64,000 nt of DNA from Ruminococcus flavefaciens AE3010. GTDB lineage: Bacteria > Bacillota > Clostridia > Oscillospirales > Ruminococcaceae. The DNA lies in NCBI RefSeq assembly GCF_000526795.1, contig NZ_JAGT01000001.1, forward strand, positions 3,020,501 to 3,084,500. Reading direction: 5' to 3'. Positions 33,035-42,013 of this stretch are shown here, one piece after another. The position numbers were made by a program, and so were the translations under genes. The first letter of the stretch is position 1. Every line of letters begins with the position of its first letter. The notes under the pieces were generated by a model that had not been told where the DNA came from, made no database searches, and saw only the letters and a list, made by a program, of their open reading frames with translations.

Positions 33035-35200
33035 TTGGTAAGAAAAAAAAGAATGATCTTCGGTATTGTGGCTGGTGAAGCCAACAGTATCGAACAAAGA
33101 CAGGTCATCAAGGGAATAGCAAGATTCGATCAGTGTATCGGAGTTGACACTATCGTCTTTTCCAACAATTATAATCCCAACGTCAAGGAAAAAGAGCTTT
33201 TCTGCGAAAACAGGATATATGACCTTATCCTTTCCGACGAGATCGACGGTTTGATACTGCTTTCGGAATCCTTTGTAAATGAGGACCTGAAAAAGCTCAT
33301 TGCAGATCTTATCTCACGCAAGAATATACCTATCGTGGTGGTTGGTACTTATATCCCGGAGCTTGATCTCCCCAACTGTACCTTTATCAATACCAGCGAC
33401 GAGAACGATCTTGAAGATATTACCGATCATCTTGTGGATAAGCACGGCTTTACGGAAATAGATATCCTCACGGGCTATGACTTCATCAAGGCTTCCAGCC
33501 TCCGCGTGAACGGCTACAGGAAGTCCCTTGAAAAGCACGGCATAGAGTTCGACGAGAGCCGTGTCCACTTCGGAAACTACTGGATGAATTCGGGTGAGGA
33601 GCTTGCCGAGCGCTATCACAACGGCGAGCTGAAGCTGCCTCAGGCTATCATCTGTGCCAACGACTATATGGCTTACGGACTTATCGACAAGTTCGACGAG
33701 CTGGGCATAAAGATACCCGAGGACGTTACGGTGGTGGGCTATGAGTACATAGGCGACCGCTTTATGCATACACCGCTGCTGACCACTTATAAGCGCAACC
33801 GCGAGACCATAGGCGAGGACGCTGCCAATATGGTCTACAGCCGCATAAAAAAGAGGGAATTCCTCTTTGCTCCGCCCCAGGGCGAGCTCATATGCGGCAG
33901 CAGCTGTACCTGCGGCATCGACCGCAAAATATACACCACAGAGCTGAAAAACGCGAGACAGAAAAGGGAATACGACAACTGGAACCTTTTCAATCCTCTC
34001 GACCAGAAGCTGACGGAGTGCCGTACTCTCAACGAGTTCGTGGACATATGCGGTCAGTTCCACTGGCAGGTCCGCGGCATACAGAGCTTTTACCTGTGTC
34101 TCTACAAGAACTGGTATGACACCGACGCGGAGCTCAGCGACATACTCTCATGCCAGTGTATGGTGGATTGGGACGACAAGACTCCCTTTGATATGCAGAA
34201 GTACAATTTTTCTGCACTTCTTGCTCAGAATTATGAGCCTGCGGTGTATTACTTCAATCCGCTGTTTTTCAATGACCGCCTTTTTGGTCACCTGATACTC
34301 AAATTCCATGACCCCGATACCTATGACGATATCTACAGAAACTGGCTGAAATCGGTGTCGAACGGACTTGAGTTCCTGCGAATGAAGAACGATATCCAGT
34401 ACCTTACACAGTGCCAGAACCTCTCAGACCTGCGCGACACTCTCACAGGAATGTACAACGAGACAGGCATGAGAAAGGCATACCATACCATAGACTTTGA
34501 CAATCAGGAGCACTGCCTTGTGATGATGCGTATCGGTATCTCCAATGCGGGCTTCTATGAGCTCAGCGGCAAGATACCCGCTATCATGGACGCAGCCGAG
34601 GCTGTGAAGCAGTTCTGCGGCAGCAACGATATCTGCGGCAGGGTCAACGATAATACCTTCGCCTGCATAATCAGCGGCGAGAACGATAAGGAGCTCCTTG
34701 AAAACAGACTCAACTCCATAATGCTCCAGCACGGCGTGTACATTGATCAGTACGGACTTGATTCGTTTGTATGTGCGGCGGTAAAATGCACCGAGAAGTC
34801 CTATACACGCATAACGGGCATATGCTCAGATATACTTGCGGAGCGCCAGCGTGAGAAAATGGAGATGCGTATGCGTCCCCACTACGACGATATGCTCAGC
34901 ATACGCAGCTATATCTACAGCAACCCACAGGACAGCTTTGAGTCGGAGAAGCTCCAGAAGCTATACCCATACAGTGCAGGACATCTCCGCGAGGTATACA
35001 AGAAGTGCTTCGGCGTCAGCATACATAAGGACTGCATAAACGCACGAATGGCAAAGGCTACCTACTGCCTGACGGTGACACCCCTGAGTATGGCTGAGAT
35101 AGCGGAGCAGTGCGGCTATGTGGACAGCAAGTATTTCCTGCGCCAGTTCCTTGCAACGGTAGGCGTAACACCCAATCAGTACCGCAACATGGCTAAATAA
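33035..35200 (+). CDS. LacI-like sensor / degenerate GGDEF / AraC-type regulator
   Basis: A 721-residue regulator. The N-terminus (about 1-285) is a periplasmic-binding-protein-like sensor of the LacI family without the LacI helix-turn-helix. A Cys-rich segment (CGSSCTCG) and a linker domain follow. A GGDEF-like region has RDTLTGMYN, but the active-site motif is replaced by NDNTF, so it should make no cyclic-di-GMP. The C-terminal about 100 residues are an AraC-type DNA-binding domain (AEIAEQCGYVDSKYFLRQF). It is a paralogue of 46890-48797. TTG at 33035 follows GGGGTGGG; the GTG at 33026 lies within that Shine-Dalgarno. The ligand is probably a sugar, by family. Confidence 0.88.
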   Translation: MVRKKRMIFGIVAGEANSIEQRQVIKGIARFDQCIGVDTIVFSNNYNPNVKEKELFCENRIYDLILSDEIDGLILLSESFVNEDLKKLIADLISRKNIPIVVVGTYIPELDLPNCTFINTSDENDLEDITDHLVDKHGFTEIDILTGYDFIKASSLRVNGYRKSLEKHGIEFDESRVHFGNYWMNSGEELAERYHNGELKLPQAIICANDYMAYGLIDKFDELGIKIPEDVTVVGYEYIGDRFMHTPLLTTYKRNRETIGEDAANMVYSRIKKREFLFAPPQGELICGSSCTCGIDRKIYTTELKNARQKREYDNWNLFNPLDQKLTECRTLNEFVDICGQFHWQVRGIQSFYLCLYKNWYDTDAELSDILSCQCMVDWDDKTPFDMQKYNFSALLAQNYEPAVYYFNPLFFNDRLFGHLILKFHDPDTYDDIYRNWLKSVSNGLEFLRMKNDIQYLTQCQNLSDLRDTLTGMYNETGMRKAYHTIDFDNQEHCLVMMRIGISNAGFYELSGKIPAIMDAAEAVKQFCGSNDICGRVNDNTFACIISGENDKELLENRLNSIMLQHGVYIDQYGLDSFVCAAVKCTEKSYTRITGICSDILAERQREKMEMRMRPHYDDMLSIRSYIYSNPQDSFESEKLQKLYPYSAGHLREVYKKCFGVSIHKDCINARMAKATYCLTVTPLSMAEIAEQCGYVDSKYFLRQFLATVGVTPNQYRNMAK

Positions 35201-35214
35201 AAGAGAGTAGAAAG

Positions 35215-35545
35215 TAGAGAGTAGTAGGGGCGCACAGTGTGCGCCCCGCAAATCACGAAAACTTTGTAGGGGACGGCGTCCTCGACGTCCCGAGCCATTA
35301 GCCTTTAGCTTGTAGGGGCGGATATTATCCGCCCGTCAAATAAAAACGCTAAAGCCCGAAAGCTTAATGCTTTCGGGCTTTTGGGGTTTCGTATCATTAA
35401 TATGTGTAGGGGCTGATGTCCACATCAGCCAGTTAAATAGCGCAAATTATTCGGGGCGATGTGGGCATCGCCCCCCTACATAGGTTCATGTTGCTTACTT
35501 CGTATTTAGCAGGCGGATAATATCCGCCCCTACTTAGTTCTTAGC
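35215..35545. repeat. Cluster of GTAGGGG palindromes and TTAGC units
   Basis: Six palindromes with the GTAGGGG edge and different stems lie here: GGGGCGCA..TGCGCCCC (35226-35248), GGGGACGGCG..CGACGTCCC (35268-35290), GGGGCGGATATTATCCGCCC (35314-35333), GGGGCTGATGT..ACATCAGCC (35408-35430), GGGGCGATGT..GCATCGCCCC (35453-35475) and GGCGGATAATATCCGCC (35511-35528, inverted). TTAGC/TTAGCTC units flank them, and a terminator is embedded at 35351-35382. Confidence 0.75.
35351..35382. terminator. Bidirectional terminator
   Basis: AAAGCCCGAAAGC pairs with GCTTTCGGGCTTT around 5-6 nt. It has the same stem as the terminator at 19844-19876 and lies between converging genes. Confidence 0.8.
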
Positions 35546-35563
35546 TCTTAGCTCTTAGTTCTC

Positions 35564-36517
35564 TTACTTAGCCTTGCCGAGGAATGCAGCACCGATGATG
35601 CCTGCGTCGTTGCCAAGCTTTGCAATAACGATCTCAGTGTTCTTGGGTGAGTTGCGTGTATATACTTCCTTTGCAACAAGCTCCTTCATGGGGAGGAGAA
35701 GAGGATCGCCCTCGTTGCATACGCCGCCGCCGATACAGAGGATATCGGGCTGGAAGATATTGATAGTGTTTGTGATACCTGCTGCAAGGTACTTGATGTA
35801 CTTGTCAACTACAGCCTTTGCGTACTTGTCGCCTGCTCTCATGCAGTCGAATGATGTACGAGCTGTTACCTTGCCCTTTTCCTTTTCGGACTGAGCCATG
35901 ATGCAGTCAGGGTGCTCTGCGATAGCTTCCTTTGTCATGCGGATAAGACCTGTAGCTGAGGAATAAGCCTCGAAGCAGCCCTTTCTGCCGCATGAGCACT
36001 GAGCACCGTCAACCTCGATAACTGTGTGGCCGATCTCAGCACCTGCAAAGTTGGAGCCTGAGTAGATCTTGCCGTCGATGATGATTCCGCCGCCGACGCC
36101 TGTACCGAGAGTGATGCATACAGCGTTTGTTGCGCCCTTTGCAGCACCTGCAACGAACTCGCCGTAAGCAGCAGCGTTAGCGTCGTTCTCGATGAATACG
36201 GGCTTGTCGATAGTCTCCTGTATGTACTTAACCATGGGAGTGTTCTTGAAGCCCAGATTGTTTGAGTACTCGATGATACCTGTCTCGCTGTTTGCGATAC
36301 CGGGAGTACCTACGCCTATCCACTCGATCTGGTCGATAGTGAGGTTTGCATTCTTTACAGCCTCAAGAGCCATTCTTGCCATATCGTCTGCGATCTCCTT
36401 TTCGGGACGGGGACAGTTGGTCTTTGTGCTTGCCTTTGCGATGATGTTGTATTCCTCGTCAACGACACCTGCAACGATGTTAGTGCCGCCGAGGTCGATT
36501 CCTACATAATATTTCAT
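35564..36517 (-). CDS. ROK family glucokinase
   Basis: A 317-residue sugar kinase of the ROK family, most like bacterial glucokinases. It has the ATP-binding DLGGTNI near the N-terminus, ENDANAAAYGE with the catalytic Asp, TLGTGVGGGIIIDG, and the zinc-binding ROK signature CSCGRKGCFEAYSSATGL. It phosphorylates a hexose (glucose, possibly mannose) in the cytosol. The start overlaps the end of manA by 4 bp (ATGA), so translation is coupled. Last gene of the GH25-manA-kinase operon. Confidence 0.93.
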   Translation of the reverse strand: MKYYVGIDLGGTNIVAGVVDEEYNIIAKASTKTNCPRPEKEIADDMARMALEAVKNANLTIDQIEWIGVGTPGIANSETGIIEYSNNLGFKNTPMVKYIQETIDKPVFIENDANAAAYGEFVAGAAKGATNAVCITLGTGVGGGIIIDGKIYSGSNFAGAEIGHTVIEVDGAQCSCGRKGCFEAYSSATGLIRMTKEAIAEHPDCIMAQSEKEKGKVTARTSFDCMRAGDKYAKAVVDKYIKYLAAGITNTINIFQPDILCIGGGVCNEGDPLLLPMKELVAKEVYTRNSPKNTEIVIAKLGNDAGIIGAAFLGKAK

Positions 36518-37488
36518 AGTATATCCTCCTTATTTATAGTTGTGACGATGATATCACAATTTCCTTTTATAGCAAATGCGCCTGTTCCTGCTGGAACAAA
36601 TACGCTTGAGCCCATAGTGAGTGGTAAAGTGTAATTATCGGCGGTAAGCTCGCCGCCGCTTCCGCCTATCATCAGGACGTGTGCAAAGGAGCTCTTGTCT
36701 GCGAACAGCTCCAGTTCCTTGATTATTCTGTGGCGGTTGACGTTGAAGTACTCGCAGTCCGCAAGAAGCTGAGTCACAACGCCGTCAAGCTCCAGACCGT
36801 ATACGGGACTTTTCGGCGGAGCAGGCTTTGTATCCGTAACGTCCAGAGCCTTTTCAATGTGGAGCTGACGGGGCTTGCCGTCAGTACCAAGCCTGCCGTA
36901 GTCATATACACGGTAGGTGACATTGGAGCTCTGCTGTATCTCGGCTATGATTATTCCCTTGCCGATAGCGTGGAGCGTTCCGGGCTTTATGAAGAAAACG
37001 TCGCCCTGACGGACGGGGACGCGGTTCACCTTGTCCATGAGGGAGTTATCCTCGACAGCTCTGCGGAACTCCTCCTTGGTGAGCTCTTCCCTGAAGCCGT
37101 AGATAAGCTCCGAGCCAAGCTCTGCGGAGATAACGTACCACATCTCGGTCTTGCCGCTGTCGTTTTCATGTTTGCGTGCGTAATCGTTGTCGGGGTGTAC
37201 CTGCACGGACAGGTCCTTTTCTGCGTCGATGAGCTTTACCAGCACGGGGAATCTGTCGCCGCTTTTAAAGCCTGTACCCACAGCCTCGGGGTGCTGACTT
37301 ATGAAGCCGCTGAGCTTCATGCCGTCGAACTCGCCGCCGCATATTGTACACTCGCCGTCGGGGTGACAGCTCAGCTCCCAGCTCTCGGCGAGGCGTTCAT
37401 AGTCGCTTTCCTTGCCGAAAAGGGTGCGGAGCTTTGTACCGCCCCATATATAATCCTTGATAGGTGCTTTCAGAAAAAATGGTCTCAC
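36514..37488 (-). CDS. manA: Mannose-6-phosphate isomerase, class I
   Basis: A 324-residue zinc enzyme interconverting mannose-6-phosphate and fructose-6-phosphate. The zinc ligands are visible in SVQVHPDND, ARKHE and GTLHAIG, and the active-site segment YRVYDYGRLG is present. The length is that of the short Firmicute form. It overlaps the upstream GH25 gene and the downstream kinase gene by 4 bp each. With a mannanase elsewhere in the window, it offers a route for mannose into glycolysis. Confidence 0.94.
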   Translation of the reverse strand: MRPFFLKAPIKDYIWGGTKLRTLFGKESDYERLAESWELSCHPDGECTICGGEFDGMKLSGFISQHPEAVGTGFKSGDRFPVLVKLIDAEKDLSVQVHPDNDYARKHENDSGKTEMWYVISAELGSELIYGFREELTKEEFRRAVEDNSLMDKVNRVPVRQGDVFFIKPGTLHAIGKGIIIAEIQQSSNVTYRVYDYGRLGTDGKPRQLHIEKALDVTDTKPAPPKSPVYGLELDGVVTQLLADCEYFNVNRHRIIKELELFADKSSFAHVLMIGGSGGELTADNYTLPLTMGSSVFVPAGTGAFAIKGNCDIIVTTINKEDIL

Positions 37489-38258
37489 GTTGCTGCCTTT
37501 CTTGTAGAAACAGCGGTATTATCCGCTTTTTTGGTGCTTTTTGAAAATTCTCTTTCAAAATCCTCTTCCGAGCCGTTGTACACATTCAGGTCGATGTGCT
37601 CCTCGTCGCCGTCGTAGCCTGTGAGAGTACCCTTGTCGCTGTACTGCCAGAATTTCCAGTCCATAAGGTCGGGCTCGAAGGTGACGCTTCTTATCCACAG
37701 GGGATAGTCGGAGAAGCTGCCCTTTACGTATCGGAAATAGACGGGGAGAGTTGTGTATATTATGGGCTTGACGCCGTAATAGGCTTCAAGTCGGCTGAGA
37801 AGCGGTCTCAGTATGCTTTCGGCCTCTGCCTGTGAGGGCTTGTTCTTTCGCTTGTCGCCGTAGTACTCGATGTCCACTACAGGCGGCATATCTATCTCGT
37901 CCCTGCTCACGGCAGCAATGAAGTTGTCAGCCTGAGTTTCGCCTGCGCTGTCGAAGCTGAAAAAGTGATACGCCGACACCTTTATGCCCGTGCCTGCGGC
38001 TCTGTCAAGGTTGCGCCTTACGGACTCGTCGGTGTGACCGCTGCCCTCGGTAGCCTTTATAAAGGCGAAGGAAACGTTCTGTGCTTCAAGCTCCTGCCAG
38101 TTGATGTCGCCCTGATAGTTGGAGACGTCAACTCCGAAAACGGGATATTTATTCCTGTTTACTTCAGCTTTTGAGACAACCATACTGCTCAGCGCTGTAG
38201 CTGCAAGGAGTGAAGTTCCCACTATAGAGCACAGGATCTTTCGTTTTAAGGTATTCAT
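37485..38258 (-). CDS. GH25 family lysozyme-like protein
   Basis: A 257-residue exported or membrane-anchored protein. An N-terminal hydrophobic segment (about 8-30) precedes a GH25 domain (about 38-235) that begins FGVDVSNYQGDINW, with the catalytic acids in VVDIEYYGD and a YPLWIRS segment. GH25 enzymes cleave the muramic acid to glucosamine bond of peptidoglycan. The C-terminus is a short charged tail. It overlaps manA by 4 bp, an odd pairing of a cell-wall enzyme with sugar metabolism. A promoter (38331-38359) and a hairpin leader precede it. Confidence 0.9.
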   Translation of the reverse strand: MNTLKRKILCSIVGTSLLAATALSSMVVSKAEVNRNKYPVFGVDVSNYQGDINWQELEAQNVSFAFIKATEGSGHTDESVRRNLDRAAGTGIKVSAYHFFSFDSAGETQADNFIAAVSRDEIDMPPVVDIEYYGDKRKNKPSQAEAESILRPLLSRLEAYYGVKPIIYTTLPVYFRYVKGSFSDYPLWIRSVTFEPDLMDWKFWQYSDKGTLTGYDGDEEHIDLNVYNGSEEDFEREFSKSTKKADNTAVSTRKAAT

Positions 38259-38330
38259 ACAGTCAGCAGCACCTTTCGGGGCTCAAAATGACTCCGAGAG
38301 GGAGTGCCGAGCCAAAAGTCATACTCTATT

Positions 38331-38359
38331 ATAATAAACTAAAATGCGGAAATAGTCAA
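38331..38359 (-). promoter_or_regulatory. Promoter of the GH25-manA-kinase operon
   Basis: On the minus strand TTGACT (38359-38354), a 17-bp spacer and TATTAT (38336-38331). The leader contains GGCTC..GAGCC enclosing ACTCC..GGAGT (about 38283-38315). Confidence 0.65.
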
Positions 38360-38452
38360 GAGTTTTCGTGAAATTCAGTAACAGAACCGAGAACTAAGAG
38401 CTGAGAGCTAAGAAATAAGAGGAAAAGCAGACAATAAAAAAACGGCGGCGTG

Positions 38453-38481
38453 TTGACAAACGGGCGGTAAAATGATATTAT
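38453..38481 (+). promoter_or_regulatory. Promoter of membrane protein gene 38515
   Basis: TTGACA (38453-38458), a 17-bp spacer and TATTAT (38476-38481), 34 bp before the start codon. Confidence 0.75.
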
Positions 38482-38514
38482 TTATTCAACAAAATAACAT
38501 GGGAGGCTCATATC

Positions 38515-39030
38515 GTGGACTTTGAAGAGGAATATAAGCAGAAAAGAACGCAGATGAAAAAGATAAAAAAAGAAGACACAGAGATACTTATAGTATTTGC
38601 GGCGAATGTAGCTATGTCGCTGTGGATGCTGGTGGCGTTTGTACTAACGTTTAACAAGGCAGCGCTCCTGACCGCAGTGCTTGGGCTGGCTGCTTCGGTG
38701 GTCGGCTTTCTCAGCGTATACAGGAAGGATTCAGCTCTTGCCATAGCAGCAGGAGTGCTTCTCTTTGCGGAGATATCAGCTCTGTTCTTTTCTGATGGTA
38801 TTTCGCTCTTGGGAATTTTGGAGATAGGCGTATTCGGGTGGTTTGCTGCCAGAAACTTTATGAATATAAAGAAATACAGGTGGCTCGAACAGCAGGACGG
38901 CTTTCCGCAGTTTGAGCCTAAGCTGAAAGAGTACGACACGAACAAGGCTCAGCGGGATACAAAGGACCCATATGCTCGGAAAATGGAGGAAAGGCAGAAG
39001 ACCTCCTCGGGCAGCATGGACGAGCTTTGA
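38515..39030 (+). CDS. Membrane protein of unknown function
   Basis: A 171-residue protein. A charged N-terminal helix (about 1-22) is followed by four membrane segments (about 24-45, 48-66, 72-92 and 95-113) and a long polar C-terminal tail rich in Lys, Asp and Gln. No family was recognised. It starts with GTG, preceded by GGGAGG at good spacing. Single gene with its own promoter and terminator. Confidence 0.75.
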   Translation: MDFEEEYKQKRTQMKKIKKEDTEILIVFAANVAMSLWMLVAFVLTFNKAALLTAVLGLAASVVGFLSVYRKDSALAIAAGVLLFAEISALFFSDGISLLGILEIGVFGWFAARNFMNIKKYRWLEQQDGFPQFEPKLKEYDTNKAQRDTKDPYARKMEERQKTSSGSMDEL

Positions 39031-39060
39031 AGCGCCCTATGGTCGATATAGTGAATATGA

Positions 39061-39085
39061 AAAAGCAGCCTTATGGGCTGCTTTT
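39061..39085. terminator. Bidirectional terminator
   Basis: AAAAGCAGCC pairs with GGGCTGCTTTT around TTAT, between two converging genes. Confidence 0.85.
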
Positions 39086-39087
39086 AT

Positions 39088-40122
39088 TTATAGTATAGTA
39101 AACATCTGCTCTCTGTCGCGGGGGTCGAAGCTCACAAGCTTGCTGCTCTTTTTCGACAGCACAAGTCCGCTTGTACAGTCCACAGGCGTGAGAGTGAAGT
39201 GTCCGTCACGGCGGTGAGCGGCGCGGAAAACGCTGCCTATACGGGTATTTACGGGAGTGCCCTCAAGCTCAAAGGTGATACCCTGCTCGGTTATCTTTAT
39301 TTCAAGTGGCGGGAAGTCCGCAAAGGGACTGCATATCATACCGTCGGCGGCGTAGTGACCGTGGAGAGCGTCCACCCTTGTGTCGCGGTAAAAGCGGTAG
39401 AGCAGCGCTGCGACTGCGGCTTCCGTATCGTAAATGCGGCGGGTTATCTCTGCTTCGGGATCGGTGAATAGCTCAGGTATCTCCCTGCAAATAGCCGCAG
39501 CATTGAGATTGAGAGCCGATGAGAAGCTGCTTCGCTTGGCAAAGCGGCGGAGCTGCTCGTATCTGATGTGCTGCTGGGGGATAAACTCGGGATACATGGC
39601 ACGTGCGAGCTCCTCATAGCTTATGTGGATACTGCGCTTGCTTGAAAAATAAGTCATTTTCGCCGCGTGTGGGAGACAGCACATATCCGACAGCATATGG
39701 ACGGCACGGGCAAGATACACCGCGCCCTCTTTTACGAAGCCGCCGCAGTGCATTGTCAGCGCCATGGTGTAGTCCTCCTCGAACATGGTTCGGGCGCTCT
39801 TTGCGAAGAGGTCCTTGCCGTTTTTCAGATAGCCGCGGACTGGCTTCTGCATAATGCCTCTTGTGGAGCAGCCGCAGTAGTAATGCCTGCCTGCGCCGTT
39901 TTCGCGGTCGCCTTTTTCGTCGGCTATTACGGTGTAGGGGAGCATTATCTCCAAGTTCGGACGTATGAGTGCTTCTGCGTCGGGAGAGACTTCGCCGAGG
40001 AGCTTCAGTGCGCGCAGGAGTATTTCCTGATGTATCTCTGTAGGCGGCAGAAGCTTGTCTGCCGTGTAGCTGTCCGCGAGCCGTTTCATCTCTGCGGCAG
40101 CCTTGTTCCATTTATTCTGCAT
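39088..40122 (-). CDS. Putative zinc-dependent phospholipase C-like protein
   Basis: A 344-residue protein with no signal peptide. Residues about 130-180 (LARAVHMLSDMCCLPHAAKMTYFSSK...HISYEELA) resemble the metal-binding core of the zinc-dependent phospholipase C / S1-P1 nuclease superfamily, where HxxxD and PxHA ligands occur in this order. A second Cys/His patch (HYYCGCSTRG) lies near residue 82. Function is unproven. AAAGGGGG precedes the ATG. Composite element copy C ends 16 bp before the start codon, and I see no promoter between, so transcription may start in or before the element. Confidence 0.6.
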   Translation of the reverse strand: MQNKWNKAAAEMKRLADSYTADKLLPPTEIHQEILLRALKLLGEVSPDAEALIRPNLEIMLPYTVIADEKGDRENGAGRHYYCGCSTRGIMQKPVRGYLKNGKDLFAKSARTMFEEDYTMALTMHCGGFVKEGAVYLARAVHMLSDMCCLPHAAKMTYFSSKRSIHISYEELARAMYPEFIPQQHIRYEQLRRFAKRSSFSSALNLNAAAICREIPELFTDPEAEITRRIYDTEAAVAALLYRFYRDTRVDALHGHYAADGMICSPFADFPPLEIKITEQGITFELEGTPVNTRIGSVFRAAHRRDGHFTLTPVDCTSGLVLSKKSSKLVSFDPRDREQMFTIL

Positions 40123-40138
40123 TTTTAGCCCCCTTTAA

Positions 40139-40609
40139 TAAATCAAAATTTAACGTAATAACTTCCTGAGGATATGAACGGGATTCCAAAGGCAGCGCCT
40201 CTGGTCGCTGTTCCCAGCTTTTAAAGAACAGCGAAACTTTACGAAGGCGCTCCTAACAGGAGCGACGACCCTCTGCCCTTCGGGCATCTCCCTATACTAT
40301 AGGGAGTCACCGCAAGGGTGAATCCCGAAAACAATCCAGTGAATTGTTTTCGGGAGAGGGTGACTCCCCACGGGGTGGGGAGATGTCGCAGCGCGACAGA
40401 GGGGACGGACCCGATTAGGGGGCCCTGCAAGAGAGGGCGTCCCTTAATGTTTTTCGGAAAACGTCCCTACCAAACGGGACGTCGAGACGCCGTCCACCAC
40501 ATTTCGGGCGGATAATCTCCCAACAGGAGCCGCGACCCTCTGTCAGCTACGCTGACATCTCCCTGTAGTACAGGGAGTCACCGCCCCTACAAACGTAAAT
40601 TATGATTTA
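40139..40609 (-). repeat. Composite TIR element, copy C
   Basis: A 471-bp copy, same orientation as copy B. Ends: TAAATCAAAATTTAACG at 40139 and CGTAAATTATGATTTA at 40609. It contains a GTGACTCCC module (40517-40580) inserted within the GGGCGGATAAT...CCGCCCC palindrome, a site that is unoccupied in copies A and B. It lacks the GGGACTGTGTTCC part of the CCAAAGG module. No transposase. Confidence 0.8.
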
Positions 40610-40661
40610 TAATAATTATAACGTTTCGGCGCTGTAATGTCAATCATAAGAGCATAACAAA

Positions 40662-40686
40662 AAGGGCGTTCATTATGAACGCCCTT
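40662..40686 (-). terminator. Terminator of gap
   Basis: AAGGGCGTTCA pairs with TGAACGCCCTT around TTA. On the minus strand it is followed by five T residues. Confidence 0.9.
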
Positions 40687-40708
40687 GATATTGCATTAGT
40701 TTCAGATA

Positions 40709-41746
40709 TTAGCCGAGCTCTGCAAAGTACTTGATTGTTCTTACCATCTGTGATGTGTAAGAATTCTCGTTGTCGTACCAAGATACAACCTGTACCTCGT
40801 AGAGACCGTCACCGATCTCAGCAACCATTGTCTGTGTAGCATCGAAGAGTGAACCGAATCTCATGCCGATAACGTCAGAAGAAACGATCTGATCCTCGTT
40901 GTAACCAAATGACTCGGAAGCAGCAGCCTTCATAGCAGCGTTGATGCCTTCCTTAGTTACGTTGCTGCCCTTAACAACAGCTGTAAGGATTGTTGTAGAA
41001 CCTGTTGGAACAGGAACTCTCTGTGCAGAACCGATGAGCTTGCCGTTGAGCTCAGGAATTACAAGACCAATTGCCTTAGCAGCACCTGTGCTGTTAGGAA
41101 CGATGTTTGCAGCACCTGCTCTTGCTCTTCTGAAGTCGCCCTTTCTGTGAGGACCGTCAAGGATCATCTGATCGCCTGTGTAAGCGTGGATTGTGCTCAT
41201 GATACCGCTCTGGATAGGAGCATAATCGTTAAGAGCCTTAGCCATAGGAGCGAGGCAGTTTGTTGTGCATGAAGCAGCTGAGATGATCTTGTCATCCTTT
41301 GTGAGAGTCTTCTCGTTTACGCTGTAAACGATTGTAGGAAGATCGTTGCCTGCAGGAGCAGAGATAACAACCTTCTTAGCACCTGCATCGATATGAGCCT
41401 GTGACTTGTCCTTTGAGCAGTAGAAACCTGTGCACTCGAGAACTACGTCAACGCCGATCTCGCCCCAAGGGAGCTCTGCAGCGTTAGCCTTTGCATAGAT
41501 TGTAAGTGTCTTGCCGTCTACAGTGATTGTGCCCTTCTCATCGTCTGCAGAAACAGTGTGAAGATTCTCACCGATCTTTCCGCAGTAACCGCCCTGAGCT
41601 GTATCATACTTGAGAAGCTGAGCGAGCATTGAAGGCTTTGTAAGGTCGTTGATAGCAACTACCTCATAACCTGGAGCATCAAACATCTGTCTGAATGCAA
41701 GACGACCGATACGGCCGAAACCGTTAATAGCAACTTTAACTGACAT
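40709..41746 (-). CDS. gap: Glyceraldehyde-3-phosphate dehydrogenase, type I
   Basis: A 345-residue glycolytic enzyme that oxidises glyceraldehyde-3-phosphate to 1,3-bisphosphoglycerate with NAD+. The NAD-binding [13 protein letters not shown], the catalytic Cys in [12 protein letters not shown], and [12 protein letters not shown] near the C-terminus are clear. The length is slightly above average. Monocistronic: consensus promoter (41779-41807) and a perfect terminator. AGGAGGTATA precedes the ATG. Codon use is strongly biased, as expected for a highly expressed gene. Confidence 0.98.
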   Translation of the reverse strand: MSVKVAINGFGRIGRLAFRQMFDAPGYEVVAINDLTKPSMLAQLLKYDTAQGGYCGKIGENLHTVSADDEKGTITVDGKTLTIYAKANAAELPWGEIGVDVVLECTGFYCSKDKSQAHIDAGAKKVVISAPAGNDLPTIVYSVNEKTLTKDDKIISAASCTTNCLAPMAKALNDYAPIQSGIMSTIHAYTGDQMILDGPHRKGDFRRARAGAANIVPNSTGAAKAIGLVIPELNGKLIGSAQRVPVPTGSTTILTAVVKGSNVTKEGINAAMKAAASESFGYNEDQIVSSDVIGMRFGSLFDATQTMVAEIGDGLYEVQVVSWYDNENSYTSQMVRTIKYFAELG

Positions 41747-41778
41747 TGGATATACCTCCTAAAAATTTGTATGGTTTA

Positions 41779-41807
41779 ATTATACTCCAACTCGGAAATT
41801 TTTTCAA
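41779..41807 (-). promoter_or_regulatory. Promoter of gap
   Basis: On the minus strand TTGAAA (41807-41802), a 17-bp spacer and TATAAT (41784-41779). Confidence 0.85.
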
Positions 41808-42013
41808 GAGGTTCGACAAAAAAATAACAGATTTTTTTGTAAAAGTACATATTGAATAAATACGCAGCTGTTGAAACGAAAAATTTTGTCAGCATTTTAC
41901 TGCATATAATAAGCCTGTTTGCTATTCCTTTTTTGATGAAAATGTTGTATAATATATGTAAGAATATACATAACATAATATCTTTGCCTCTCGGCAGAGA
42001 GAAAGGAGAGGTC

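Noticed and set aside
41852..42013. N-terminal membrane-like extension of the histidine-kinase-like protein
   Set aside because: There is no ribosome-binding site, the DNA is AT-rich promoter-like sequence, and the ATG at 42014 follows a strong GGAGAGG. A membrane anchor is therefore not supported.
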